Positions 48,635 through 62,910 of a DNA stretch of 64,000 nucleotides are shown here, in pieces. The notes under the pieces were generated by a model. The model had not been told where the DNA came from and did not search any database. It worked only from the letters and a program-made list of their open reading frames with translations. The DNA comes from Mortierella sp. BCC40632 (lineage: Eukaryota; Mortierellomycota; Mortierellomycetes; Mortierellales; Mortierellaceae), in assembly GCA_011634665.1 (NCBI GenBank), contig WAEK01000012.1, forward strand, positions 1,035,001 to 1,099,000, in the 5' to 3' direction. The position numbers and the translations under genes are program-made. Position 1 is the first letter of the stretch. Each line of letters starts with the position of its first letter.

Positions 48635-50542
48635 TTAAGAAAGGATCCAGCCCATTTCCATCTTGACAGAACGGCCCCGCTTGGTTACCACAGGGACACT
48701 CCGCGAGATTGGCTTCTCAATCAAGTCCCAGGCATCAACATTGGGCTCGTTGTACTTGCACTCGATCTTGAGTGGTGGCTTCTCACTACCATTGTTGCCT
48801 CCACCTACTTGGAAGACCGAGAGGTCAGACGAGGCAGGTACGGTTGGGAACGTGGTTGGCAACTTGGGTAGCTTGGGCAGGAAGATCGGTGGGAGCTCGT
48901 TACGCGAAGAATCCATCTTGTTGTCTGAGACCATCGATGGGCTCGAAGGCGTGACCACAGGCAGCGACACTGGTGCAGTAGGGGTCGTGGGCGAGGGAAC
49001 GGCCGTTGAAGGAGACGAGACCGAGGAGACGGTCGGGACAGAAGGGGCAGAAGACCAGCCTGACTTTGCAAAGTCAGCCTTGATCGCTGGGACACCATCC
49101 TTGGGCGTGTACGAGGGCTGGTACGAGGGAGAGTACGAAATGCGGGTCGTCGTCGTCGAAGCATCGGTGCCCGTCTGGGGCGGTGGGGACACAGAGGTGT
49201 CCTCAAAAGGCACAGTGGCCGGGCCCCGGTAGTAGCATGTTCCAGGAGCTTCACCATAACGAGCGGCGATTTGGCAGCAGCAGTGCGCAGCGACGGGCAC
49301 GGCGTAACCTTTGTTTGCCAAGCTCGACAATTGGCAGTAAGGGCGTGCGTAGGGCAGCGAGGGGCTGTACCCTGCCTGGGCATACTTGCGTGCACGCGAG
49401 AGCGACCGGTCGGGTCGGGTAAAGGAAGTCGGCAATCGCTGGGCAAGCGCACGCTCGAGCTCCATCTCGTAGTCGATAGAGCGGCCGGGCTGACCTGCGT
49501 CAGGATCGATTTCCATTTCCTTAGCCTTGAGGTAGGCGGCAAGGCCAAAGGTCTCGGCGAGGGCTTGTTCATGGGCTGTCTGCTTGTGCTTGCCATTGGC
49601 CTGGGCTCGCCAGATAGGGACATCGGTCATACTCTGTGTCTCCTCCTCGTCCTCATCACTACCTTCTTCGTTTTCCGATGCCATGTGAACATCGGCGTTG
49701 TAAGGGTAGCCGAAGCCTTGCTGGCGATGTCCAGAGCCACGGACATCGTCATCGTCATCACGAAGGACAACTCTTTCAATTTCCTCGTCCTCATCCTCAT
49801 CCTCGTTCTCGTCCTCGTACGCGAAATCGCGCGAGTGCATGTCCGAGACGGTGGCAAGGAGAGCAGGGAAGGACTTGGCCGAGGGTTTGCGGCGGTGAAG
49901 CTTGCGGACCTTGGCAGCACTCATAGCAAGAGACTTTGCACTGGATGTGCGTGCAGGCGTATCGGATTCGGTATCGGTACTGCTCGAACTGCCAGGAATA
50001 GAAGGCTCGTGATGGTGCTGGTGGTAAGCGTAGGCGTCTGTAGGCGAAGGAGGGGGTGCAGCCGATCCCTTGTTGACCCTCTTTTCGGTCCTCTTGGCGG
50101 GCTCGGCGGGGAGCGGGGAGGTGGTGAGAGTTGAGGCAGCCTTTGCAGCAGCAATCAAGGTTGCAGCTGCGGTGCTCGAAGGGGTGAGGACAGTTGTTGC
50201 GCCCGAGGGAAGGGTGATGATAGGAGTCGCAGTGGAAGTGATGATGCCGGCGCCATCCTTGCGGATCTTGGGGTTGTTGAGGTGTCGCTGGAACTGGCGA
50301 ATATCAAGCTGGACAGAGGCAAGCTCACGGTAGGAGCATTCGACATTGTGCTTCTCACAGCGAGCACAGGGCTCCTTGCGATCACACTTGACCTTCTTTG
50401 CACGGCAACGGAGGCACGAAGAGTAGACTTTGAGCCTCTTGAGGTCATAAGCAACGCCGGGAATGGAGGCAAGAGTCGCAGGGTCGAGCTGAGCAAGCTC
50501 AGTTGCAGTGGTTGGCATCAGCTGAAGTGTCGAAGTCGACAT
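48635..50542 (-). CDS. Zn2Cys6 binuclear cluster transcription factor
   Basis: Single frame of 635 aa from the Met at 50542. The Gal4-type cluster lies at Cys 43, 46, 53, 59, 62 and 69 (CLRCRAKKVKCDRKEPCARC ...), with the usual C-x2-C-x6-C-x5-C-x2-C-x6-C spacing, and binds two zinc ions to contact DNA. The rest is Ser/Thr/Pro-rich with acidic runs (EDENEDEDEDEE and others), fitting an activator. No fungal-specific middle homology domain is evident. The frame extends 50 codons upstream (to 50692), but that part is His/Thr repeat sequence, so the later Met is preferred. It ends in a conserved-looking block, PNVDAWDLIEKPISR. Target pathway unknown. Confidence 0.93.
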   Translation of the reverse strand: MSTSTLQLMPTTATELAQLDPATLASIPGVAYDLKRLKVYSSCLRCRAKKVKCDRKEPCARCEKHNVECSYRELASVQLDIRQFQRHLNNPKIRKDGAGIITSTATPIITLPSGATTVLTPSSTAAATLIAAAKAASTLTTSPLPAEPAKRTEKRVNKGSAAPPPSPTDAYAYHQHHHEPSIPGSSSSTDTESDTPARTSSAKSLAMSAAKVRKLHRRKPSAKSFPALLATVSDMHSRDFAYEDENEDEDEDEEIERVVLRDDDDDVRGSGHRQQGFGYPYNADVHMASENEEGSDEDEEETQSMTDVPIWRAQANGKHKQTAHEQALAETFGLAAYLKAKEMEIDPDAGQPGRSIDYEMELERALAQRLPTSFTRPDRSLSRARKYAQAGYSPSLPYARPYCQLSSLANKGYAVPVAAHCCCQIAARYGEAPGTCYYRGPATVPFEDTSVSPPPQTGTDASTTTTRISYSPSYQPSYTPKDGVPAIKADFAKSGWSSAPSVPTVSSVSSPSTAVPSPTTPTAPVSLPVVTPSSPSMVSDNKMDSSRNELPPIFLPKLPKLPTTFPTVPASSDLSVFQVGGGNNGSEKPPLKIECKYNEPNVDAWDLIEKPISRSVPVVTKRGRSVKMEMGWILS

Positions 50543-50806
50543 GGTGGAAGTGTGTGGTTGGTGGTTGCGGGTGCAGGTGCAGGTGCAGGTGCAGGTGATG
50601 CGAAGGAGGTGAGGGGAGTGGGAGGGGGAGTGGGGTCGGAGTCCGCTGAGACAAGGATGGGATCGGTGATGAAGATGATGCCGATGGAGCAATGGATCAG
50701 CCGATCAACAAAGTCAAGAGTAGGGAGAGGAGAGGAGAGAGAGAGAGAAGAGCGCGAGGAAGAGTGCGGAAAGGACGCGCGGGAGGAACGGAGAGGAGAG
50801 GAAGAG

Positions 50807-50837
<31 letters not shown>

Positions 50838-52335
50838 CCGCCAGAAGAGAAAGAGAGAGAGGAGGAGGAGGAGGAAGGATCGGGGCAGCGTGCAGGTGTG
50901 GGCGAAAGATATAATCGGCAGAATCTTATCAGATCCAAAGCCACCCTCGCTTCTCTCTCCCTCTCTTTTTTTCGTCTCCCGGTTAAAACAGAGTCGAGCC
51001 TGGCCCCCCACGGTCCGCATTGAGTGGGTATATGCATTGCCCCTACCTGCTCTTGTTCTCGGCGCTCCTAAACGCAGCCTACGACTCCTTCTCCGCTCGT
51101 CATCTTTTAATGCCCTTTCCTCTCCCCAATGGCTGCCCATTCGACAGCCGGGGTGTCGCTGTTGGGCGGACGAGCAATCGCGAACCAGTCGTTGACTATC
51201 CGTCTCGGCCACGTCCCATGTAGCAACAGACCCAGCATGCTTGGTCAGAGACAGACTGATCCCTATCCTCTTCTCCCCACTTGCTTTTCTTTGTTACTCA
51301 TCCATATACTGGCCCTTTCTCCGGCTGGTGTCAAACCTTTTTCCTATCCCTCGGCTGACTCTTTCTTTATATTGCCGTGCCTTCAGCCCCGATGGGTGAG
51401 CTCATCACCCCACCTGTTGGCACCACTCCAGACCTCCTCTCGCTCCTGCACCTCCCGTCGGAAAACTCTGTCCGACCCGTGTGAGCGCATTTCGCCTTCG
51501 CATTCGGAGGAAACCTTGTCCCAGGCAACCAGTCCAATCTCGGTTTCGCCGTACCTCATCGCACGCACACCCCATTCCCGGCTCCCTTCCTCCACCCACA
51601 ATATAATTTGATCCACTCGTAACTGTCTTTTCCTCTCGGGACTTGTTCTCATAATCCTTCGGAGGCACCGGAGGAAGACAACATGGTTGACGTGAACTAG
51701 GGTGGCTGGGTGGTGCTCTGTGGGCGTACTTTCCACGGTATCTATCTGGTAGTGCAAAAAAAAACACAGACGAGCAGTTGACAGGCGGACACAACTCTCA
51801 CAGACACACAAAAAAAAAGCTGACTCGGATCTGATAATGCGGACTTTAGACCAAATGTGTGTCCTCCAATGAGCCACTTATCAGATCCTCTTCTTCGTCC
51901 CACAGTCTCCTTCTCCTTCTCCTCTTCCTCCTCCCTACTCCTTCTCTTCTTCCATTCGCACATGTGTACGCTTTGTTCCCACCTGTCCTCTCATCTTCCT
52001 GTCCTCGTTTCCCCTGGGACGATAACCCGAATGCATCGCTCTTTGATCCATTCCATCCTTCCTCATTTTTTGTGTACTTTTTACACTAGCTGCCTACAAT
52101 CGACTGTTCCCATGGGGCTCTCGATTCAGTCCAACTCCCCCCCCCCCTCTTTCTTTCCCATAGACTAACACTTGTACACTCTCGGTGATAGAGAGACAGA
52201 AAAAGAAATTCTCTCTTCGGGCCGCAGCCCCGCTCTGTCCGCCAAGCCGCTGATTGGCCTCACGGCCGAAAAAGAGGGTCTAGGTCTACCTTCCTATCCT
52301 TCGATCCTAAACCAAACCTAGCCGGCGCTGCTCTG

Positions 52336-52367
<32 letters not shown>

Positions 52368-54111
52368 GTAGGTGACAACGATGGTTAAAAGAGTGTGAAG
52401 GGGGAACGATCCAAAACGTCATGTGCGTGATTTTAAACCGCGTGGCGTCGGCCCTAACGCAATCGCCATTTCTGTTTGTTTGAGTTGGCATGCAGCCTGC
52501 ATGGCGTGAGGTGGTGTTCACTTCAACTGTTGGTGCTTCGCCGAATGTTTTCTTTTTTGTTTCCCTTGTGTGTCAGCCCACAGTGAGAGGGGGGGGGGGA
52601 GGGATGTGTAATGCGGCTCAAACCGGAGCCGTTAGGGCTCATTTCTTTTCGATCTGTTCTTTTGATTCCTAGGGCAACCAGAGATTAGAGATGCACTGTT
52701 GCTCTTCATGCCTGCCGCCTTTCTTGTTGCTGATAGCAAGCGGACTGAAATCAATTATGATGGTTCTCGATTGAGTAGCGCTCTAGGAGAGAGAGTGGAG
52801 TTTCATCATGTGGCATCCCGCTCTTTGAATCCCGCGTTACTCTAGTGTATACAGTCAAAGCCTGAGTTGACTCAATCTCTTCTCTCCTGTCAATTGACCA
52901 TTCTCATCGTAGAGTAGAAGCAGCTTTTGCACTTTTTTTTTAAAAAAAAAAAAAAGAGTGATAACAGCCGATAGTTAAACGCAAGGGTTAACCTAATCAT
53001 GCACATGTATTTTTTTCCCCCTTGATTATGGCCTCTTGCATCACTCTCATGGGCGGTAGTTCTCAATCAAGATGGAGAACTATGTTGATCCTTGTCATCA
53101 AAAGCGGGGCAGCAATCGAACATGCATGAATAAATACTTCCGCTCATGGGCGTATTCCATGGAATTAGAAGTGCGGACTTTTTTTCTCCTTCTACCAATA
53201 CATAAAGTTAGCATGAGTTCCCCACCTCCCACCCCCTCTCCCCCCCTTTTTTTTTTTTCTGGGCTTATATATCGTCCAAGCTTTGTCAGACCTACTCTCA
53301 TTACTAATGACCTTTGCCACATGTCACCCAAGAAAGAAAGAAAGATAGATAGATAGAGCAAGTTTGCTGGATTACAAACGACTCTCCAATCTCGATCCGA
53401 CTAGCTTTTTTGTTGTTTAATAGTGGTAGAAGGGCAGGCGGAGAAATTGTCCTAGGGGATTTGAGACGTTCTGGTACTACCTCTCCACCCTAGCCTTCCA
53501 ACCTTTGTTGTGAATGGGCGTCACTTGAGCGATATCTCTGTGCTTCTTGGGTGCGGATGTATGATAGGCCAATAATGATGCAAGAGACTGTCTGGTGACT
53601 GAATTGCCTCGTGGATTGCTACCTTTTTCTTTCTCTCCTTCTTTTATTTTCTTTTATTTTCTTTTTCTTTTCAAGCCTTCGCGAGAAGGCTTTGTTCGAT
53701 AATGCACGTCTGATCATATTCTGCAGGTTTGGTTGCCGCCACCTTTTCTTTAAAAAGAGAGAGAACTGTCTGAAATAAAAGAAGGAAGCAGGAAGAGTAC
53801 AACGCATAAACTATATAGGTAAGAGCAGAAATACAAAATAAATGAGGAAAAATACAGGGCAGAGCATATGAGTGGAGTATTGGAAGAAGCGGGTTTAAGG
53901 TAAATTCTACAACTGGGCTAAGAGATCCGATAGGGATCTTAGGGGAGCAACATTGAGCGACTCCTAATCAGGCAGATCGAGGGGTGTCGATCTATCCGTG
54001 AGACTGAGAAGTTACTTCTTTTTTTTTATTCCCGCCAAAAGCAGATGTTTTGCTACATTCAACTAGCAACCTAGAACCTTCTCGCATGATCTTCAGAAAT
54101 AGCTGCCTACT
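50543..54111. other. Large gene-poor gap
   Basis: About 3.6 kb upstream of the Zn2Cys6 gene. Its first part is AG-rich (50700-50880), probably leader or promoter. Further on are CT-rich runs, a poly-A at 52336-52364 and a GATA-like run near 53345. No gene or known element could be supported. Some frames of 100-170 aa exist, but they look like random or repeat-driven reading. Confidence 0.5.
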
Positions 54112-54121
54112 ACTGCCACTT

Positions 54122-54617
54122 AGAGAAAGTGGAGTTCCGAACGTTAGCTATCATTCGGGACCGTCGTTCTGCCTCTTAAAATTCGGGATTCACAACTGCT
54201 TAAAATCCGGGATGGAGGTCTTGCCTTAGTCTTCAGTACCAGGTTAGCCGATAATTCGCTTCACTGTAGCCTACACCGAATCTAGACATCGAGCCGCCTA
54301 GACTCGACAGCTCCCTTGGCTCGTCGCATCAAAGAGTCGGTCAATAGGCTGTTAGTATTAGTATTATCTTTTTTTTTATTATTTTTGGGTCGTCCTGTAA
54401 AGGCTTAGTTTGTCGGCGTGTTTGTCCAACCTCCCATTCTGACTTTTCTCTCCCTCAGACTCTTTGGTTAATGACTCCTTAGTCTTCTCCTTTGGCTTAT
54501 CAAGAACAGGCAAGATATGAATTGCTCCCCGGAGATTACAATCCCGAGTGTTAAGAGGCAAAATGGCGGTTCTGAACGATGACTAACGTTCAGTATTCCC
54601 GAAACCCGGCTTTTGCC
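54122..54617. mobile_element. 496-bp non-autonomous (MITE-like) relative of the MULE
   Basis: Both ends resemble the 7.6-kb element's terminal repeats. On the left are ccgaacgttagc, tcattcgggacc and cttaaaattcggga. On the right, read inward on the other strand, are ggcaaaagccgggtttcggg and gaacgttag. The interior shares the same subterminal words (ggctcgtc, agagtcggtcaat, gtcggcgtgt, cttatcaag). There is no coding sequence. Flanks ctgccactt and ttgccgctc differ only by transitions, consistent with an aged 9-bp target duplication. Confidence 0.8.
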
Positions 54618-54626
54618 TTGCCGCTC

Positions 54627-55074
54627 TGATAGATATCTCTGTCTGAAGTGGGAAAGAGGATGGAAAGGTGAAAAGAAGGTGGAAGGTGATCCCCAGAGAC
54701 ATCGAATGACCCCTCTCTTATCGCCTACAGACTCGAATTCAGCATAAACGCGATATCATTCAGAATTTCTTTCCTAAAGCAAACGCGTCTATTTCCTCCA
54801 TGAGGAGTTGCTTGGATGGTACAAGTTTGAGGTAGTTTACGCGTCGCTTGTTTCGAGGTTGGAATAGGCAACTGCCAACTCGTCTTGTTTCTCTTGTTTG
54901 ACTTCTCACAGAAAAAAAAAAAGCTGGTGCCCTCATGATTTCACGAGGACTTTGTGGCTCAGCGCAAATCATCTTGAAGCAAGTCGCGAACCTGCTTTGA
55001 CATGCACGCAAAAGTAGTAGAACCTTGCTGGAAAGCTCCCTCTCCATGGTTCTACTAAAAAACAACAAAAGATA
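54627..55074. other. Spacer between MITE and tRNA-Arg
   Basis: No repeats, genes or signals recognised apart from a short A run at 54909-54921. Confidence 0.5.
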
Positions 55075-55146
55075 TGAGCTTGCCGAGGATCGAACTCGGA
55101 TTACCAGATTCGAAGTCTGGGGGACTATCCATTATCCTACAAGCCC
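55075..55146 (-). tRNA. tRNA-Arg (TCG)
   Basis: Minus-strand cloverleaf without intron: acceptor GGGCTTG with CAAGCTC plus A, D arm GGAT/GTCC, anticodon stem CCAGA/TCTGG with loop CTTCGAA (anticodon TCG), variable loop TAAT, and T arm CCGAG/CTCGG with loop TTCGATC. All stems pair, with G-T wobbles only. Confidence 0.95.
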
Positions 55147-57604
<2,458 letters not shown>

Positions 57605-57733
57605 TTTTCTTCTCCTCTCTCTCTTCATCTAAAATCTATGGTCCATCCCTGCCGGCTGCCTGGACAGACAAGAACCATTGTCCTGCTCCCACCTCCTTCT
57701 TTCTCTTCTCCTCCTCTCCCCATTCCGTCAATC

Positions 57734-59156
57734 ATGATCAAGAACGCGCCTTCTGTCGTTGATTACGCTCCCGTTACCCCACCTGTTGAGCCACCACTGG
57801 CTGTCAAGGGTTCACCTGCACCTGTCCCACCAGAAGCTAGAACGAGCGGCGCCACTCCGCCTGCTGCCATGCACCACGACACAGCTGGTACCACCGCCAA
57901 GAGCTCCTCGCCTAGTGGGACCGCCGCCACCTCCTCCGGATCGACTGTTGCAACCCGGTCGCTGGAAGAAGCTGCCATTGCCAACTTTGAAGCGTTTGCT
58001 AATACGAAGCGAGCTGCCGCTGCTCCCACGATCGACGCAACACATCCTGTCCAAGCCAAGGGCTCATCTAACGCTCCTCAAGCGGGAGGATCGCCGTTCG
58101 ACTATCCTGTAGTCGCCAAGACGACGACTGCAACCTCGCCTTTCGAAGCTGCAAAGGAATACCAGTTCTTTGATTTCTCGGAACAGCCCCAGGCCCCAAC
58201 ACAACATCAACCGCCACCACCAATGCCACAGCCACAACAGTTGACAACGCATGCATTTGATATTGCGGTAGCGCAAGTACAGCATCAAGTCGCCGCATTG
58301 GATATTCAAAAGTCGCCCTTTGAAGCACCAAGAGTAGAGCCTCATCAGCAACAGCAACAGCAGCAGCAGCAACCCCAACGTCAGCCCCAGCCCCAGCCCC
58401 AGCCCTTCCAACCACAGCGAGTCCAGTCGCCATTCGAGGCTCCGAGGGCCCAGCAGTACTTTGAAGGTCCACGAGCCCAGTCACCGTTTGTTGCCTCGGC
58501 GGTCGGGGCACCTGCAATGGAGGCCGTCAAGTCTCCGTTTGACGAATTATTGTCCTCGCCTCTGGACGCTGCCAAAGGGTCGCCTGTGCAGGCTGCGCGG
58601 GCCTCGCCTGTAGACCCTCGTGCACAGCACCACCCTGCAGCACCTGCCCATGTTCCATTGCAGAATCCAGGCCAGTACCCAGCTCAGCAGCCAACTCAGC
58701 GACAGCCTGTCTACCAGCATCCTTTCCATCAACAACAATACCAACTAATGCAACAAATGCAGCAGCAGCAGCAGCAACAACAACAACAACAACAACAACA
58801 ACAGCAGCAGCAACAACATCAGAACCATCAGCACCAGCAGCAACATCCGTTCCACCCACAGCAGCCATATCCACAGCAGCAGGCTCCACAGCTCCAACAA
58901 CAACAGCAACCACAGCAGCAGCAACCCATCGGTGCACAGCTGATGGCACCGATCCCCGCTAAAGCAGCAGCAGCACCACCCGTGGAAGTCAAGGGTTCGC
59001 CCAAGGGATTCGAGACCATTGAGCGACATGTGGACGAGCGCCTTGAGAATGAGACGCGGGAGACACTGGGTGTTCGTATCAAGGCAGACCTTGTCATGAT
59101 GTGCCAGGAAAGAGGTTCGTATTGCTCACGTACTTTGTCGGGGACTATTCTACAGA

Positions 59157-59225
<69 letters not shown>

Positions 59226-59267
59226 GCGCAAAGCGGGTTTATTTTTGAGGTGGTAATTGGGCGAGGG

Positions 59268-59298
<31 letters not shown>

Positions 59299-60665
59299 GA
59301 AGGAAAAGGAGACATGATATGTTGTGTCCTGTTATCCTTTATCGCTCTTTTTGCTTTTTTGGATATCCTCTGCCCTCTGCTTGGGTCGCGCATCCTCTCC
59401 TGCTCCTCTTCTTCCTCTTCCTCTTCCCCTCTCTTTTCCCCCCAACAAGTTTTCTTCAATCGCTATCACCCGGATAACTCTTCATGACGACAGTAGGACA
59501 CCCACAGGGGGGTTTTTTTCTTGATGTCGCGTCGTCATTCTTGTTATCTGGAGAGGGAGTACCATGAACATTTTTTTTTTCTGCCCTGGCTGTCTCCACA
59601 TTGTAAAGACACCGCCCTTTTTATTTCTTTGTTAACTGCGGCCCTTGAACTCAGTTCAATACCGCTTATCCCTCTGGGCTGGGACTATTGCGCATGAGCC
59701 CGCTCAGCTTGCCGTCCGTCCGTCCGTAGCAATGGTTCTTTGACTATGCTCTTCCTCTGTTCAGGCACTTTCCCCCCTGTTTTTCTTTTGGTCTTTGCAA
59801 AAAAAAGAATAGATGTTCTGATTTGCTTTGGGTTGCAGCTCCTTTTGTTTTTCCTACTTGTGTGTGGGGTCAAGAGTACAATGAGCATAAGAAAGGACAA
59901 GAGAGGAGGGGATGGACCAGAAGCATTATGCTCCCATTATTCGAGTTTGTAAGCAAGACTAAACAGCCTTCTCTCTTTCTTTCTCATCCATGTTTATGCT
60001 ATGTGTTCATCCAATTGGTCCTTTGTCCCTGCTACGACGGATACTTGTGTGCATGGATTGCATTCCCGCATGAATGCAAACACACTTTCACACACGCACA
60101 AAAAAAAACACGGACTCGATTTTCTCTCTCTCTTTTGCACCCTTACCTTCCTCCCCCCCCCAGGACTGGTAAGAGAGGGTTCAAAGGAGGACCTCGTCCA
60201 GAATCTCCTTGAGTGGGTAAGACACAGAGCCCTTGTTGTCCAGCGGACAGGTGCACCTTGCAATTCCAGTTCCTGTTCCTGAACCTCAGCTCATGTATTC
60301 ATTTGGTTGTACTTGAGCGAGCAAGGAGACGTTTTTTTGTATTACACACACCAACCCACTAACGTTGTTCATCCCGTGTCGTGTTCAATGCTCCCCTACC
60401 TCCTTTTCAGCAAAAGGCCAAGCCTGTACCAGCACCTTCAACACCAAAGCTTTGCTCTGTCGAGCCAGCAGTACCAGCCAAGAAGGCACCTCTCGACACG
60501 GCGAATCTCAACACACTTTTATTGGATGAACAATTTCAGGGCGAGATTGCATATGAAAGTTTGGTCGTTGGCAGAAAGTTGGGAGCAGGAGGATTCAAGG
60601 ATTGCTATGCAGGGACCTATTTGGGTGTAAGTTGACAGGGATATGTATTTTTTTTTTTGTTTGGG

Positions 60666-60710
<45 letters not shown>

Positions 60711-62269
60711 AAGAAAATAAGGAGATGAAGAGAAGAGGATTTGTACATTCGTGCCCTTCAAGAGACACTGAGTTTTCCTTTTACTGTTTTTGCTGTTCTC
60801 AATGGACCTTCAATAGGAAGCTGTTGCGATCGGAGAGCTCCGAATCCAAAATTTTACCGAGCTGGATATTACTGAGATGAAACATGAGATCAACGTTTTG
60901 AAGCAGCTTCGTCATGAGAATATTATTCGCTTCATTGGAGTCTGCACCAACATCAAGCATCTCTGCATCGTTACAGGTAACAAAAGAAGAAGAAAAAGAA
61001 AAAGAAAACTAAACAGAAACGGGAGAGAGCTAGATTGCTCGGATAGTGAATCTCCAGTTATTTACAGCGCCCCCGATCCATTCCCCCCCACATCTACTCC
61101 CGTGACTAGAGCTTTGCGAGAATGGTGACTTGTACGATTTCATGCGCAAGAACAAGAAACCCACATTCGGTCAAATGGTGCGTTTGTCGCTTGCTTGCTT
61201 TTTTTTTTTTTTTGATATTGTTCGTAGACAGGATCCAATGACTGAACCTTTGTTGTTTTGGTTTGTTGATGATATAGATTGGCTATATGCACGATGTTTC
61301 GTTGGCCCTGTCATATCTTCACTCAAGGCGGCCTAGTATTATTCATCGAGACATGAAATCGATGAACGTTCTCGTACGTCATTTTTGACTTTAGGAATCC
61401 CGGAGAACTGCCCAGAGGATGGTGCATTTACTACTTTAAGAACAAGATCTTTTTTTCTAACAGCAACTGAGGGGGGTTCAATCATTTTTCTGGTATCGAA
61501 CGAATAGATCTCGGCAGACTTTAGGGCAAAGATTAACGATTTTGGACTTGCACGCATCCGTCCAAAGGTGAAAGATTCCCTCCATACCCAATGCGGCACA
61601 CCAAATTGGCAAGGTAAGACCATGGACCTTTTGTTTTTCCTTCCTTCTTTTCGTTATTGGTTCCTTTAAAAAAAAGAGCATCGCCATAACATTTGTTCCG
61701 ATGTTGTTCTTTTGTCCTTTAGCCCCCGAGTTCTGGACTCCTAACCCTAGTTACAGTGAGAAGGTCGATGTCTATGCGTCTGGATTGATTTTCTGGGAGA
61801 TCTTGACGTGGGCCGAACAAGGATACCCCTACCACAACTTTACGGAGCATCAACTCTACGAGGCTGGTAAGATGCCTCGACATTCCTACCCCACCCTTTT
61901 CTCTTTCTTTTAACCTGATCGAGTTGATTCTTTGCTGTTTTTAAAGAATCTTGTCTCTGACGCGAGTGCCTTTTTCTATTTTTCTTTATCTGCTGCAATA
62001 GTACGTGACCGAGAAGAGCGGCCACCCCTTGACAAGTTGCACAAGAAATACCCACAGTCATTGATTGCCTTGATTCAGGAAATGTGGCGGAAGGAACCCA
62101 AGAAGGTAAAAAAAAAAGATAGGAGCTGTATCGAATCTTGGAAAGGTCCATTTAGGTTATATTTTTTTCGAGACTAACCAAGAGATTGGATTTCTTTCTT
62201 CCATTTCATCTTAATTAGCGACCTTCAATGTCGGTTGTCGTGGATCGCTTGGCCGAGTATCTCCAGTGA
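57734..62269 (+). CDS. Tyrosine-kinase-like (TKL) protein kinase with Gln-rich N-terminus and displaced catalytic Lys
   Basis: Ten exons: 57734-59114, 60164-60216, 60411-60626, 60817-60976, 61110-61177, 61278-61373, 61508-61613, 61723-61866, 62002-62105 and 62219-62269. All are in phase, giving 792 aa. The N-terminal 450 residues are disordered: repeated SPFEAP/SPFDEL motifs and long Gln tracts. The kinase domain (about 530-790) has the Gly loop GAGGFKDCYAG, HRDMKSMN (649-656), DFG (669-671) and APEFW (694-698), and resembles RAF/MLK-like TKL kinases. The usual VAIK lysine is absent: the strand reads AVAIGEL (Gly556). A Lys (541) instead takes the place of the third loop Gly, as in WNK kinases. 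Start at 57734 chosen; the frame is open upstream to 57638. Confidence 0.92.
59159..59222. repeat. (CT)n microsatellite in kinase intron
   Basis: Nearly perfect CT repeat of about 30 units within the first intron of the TKL kinase gene. Confidence 0.95.
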
Positions 62270-62273
62270 AGAA

Positions 62274-62306
<33 letters not shown>

Positions 62307-62468
62307 AAGAAAAACAAAAAAAAGAAACGTCTGCGAAAGAGATCAAGTCAACCTTTCGTCTTTCTCTGGCTCTCTCTCTCTCTCTCTCTCTCTTCTCGCC
62401 CTCTTACTACTTTTCCTCTTCCACACACTTCTTTTTCCACAGTTGACGTTAGAGCTTGCCAATGAGTA

Positions 62469-62547
<79 letters not shown>

Positions 62548-62910
62548 GACAGGCTTGGTTTGTTTTGGTACGTTTGCGCGAATACTTGGTGCTAGCTGAG
62601 TTGGGAGACGATTTCGCCATTGGGGACTAAAATGGTATTCCCAGTCCTTGAGACGTCTTTGTTCGATTGGCTCACACGGACTGACAGAAAGACAGACAAA
62701 GAGAGAGAGAGAGAGAGAGAGAGTCATTTGTACCCATCGTTCAAGAGAGAGAAAGAAGGAAAGAAGTGATCTTCTTCTTCATCTCATTCGTCATCCTTTT
62801 GACTTTACCAAAAAAAAACCCCCAACAACAACAGGAAGAAGAAGAAGGGACACCAACTCCAGGGTCTCCAGAATAAACAGCCGCCTCAACCTTCCAGAAC
62901 CAGAACTAAT
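62270..62910. other. Intergenic between TKL kinase and fRMsr genes
   Basis: Rich in simple repeats: an A run near 62275-62304, CT at 62370-62394, a 41-nt A run at 62469-62509 followed by (AG)n, and another (AG)n near 62700-62722. The short sequence between them holds the promoter and leader of the next gene. Confidence 0.65.

Noticed and set aside
48805..50134. Long overlapping frames on both strands within the Zn2Cys6 gene
   Set aside because: They are Arg/Pro/Ser-rich shadows of the real frame, which alone carries the six-cysteine cluster.
51129..52168. Several 100-170 aa frames in the gap after the Zn2Cys6 gene
   Set aside because: Pro/Ser/Leu-rich reading of CT-rich DNA on both strands, with no domain or splice support.
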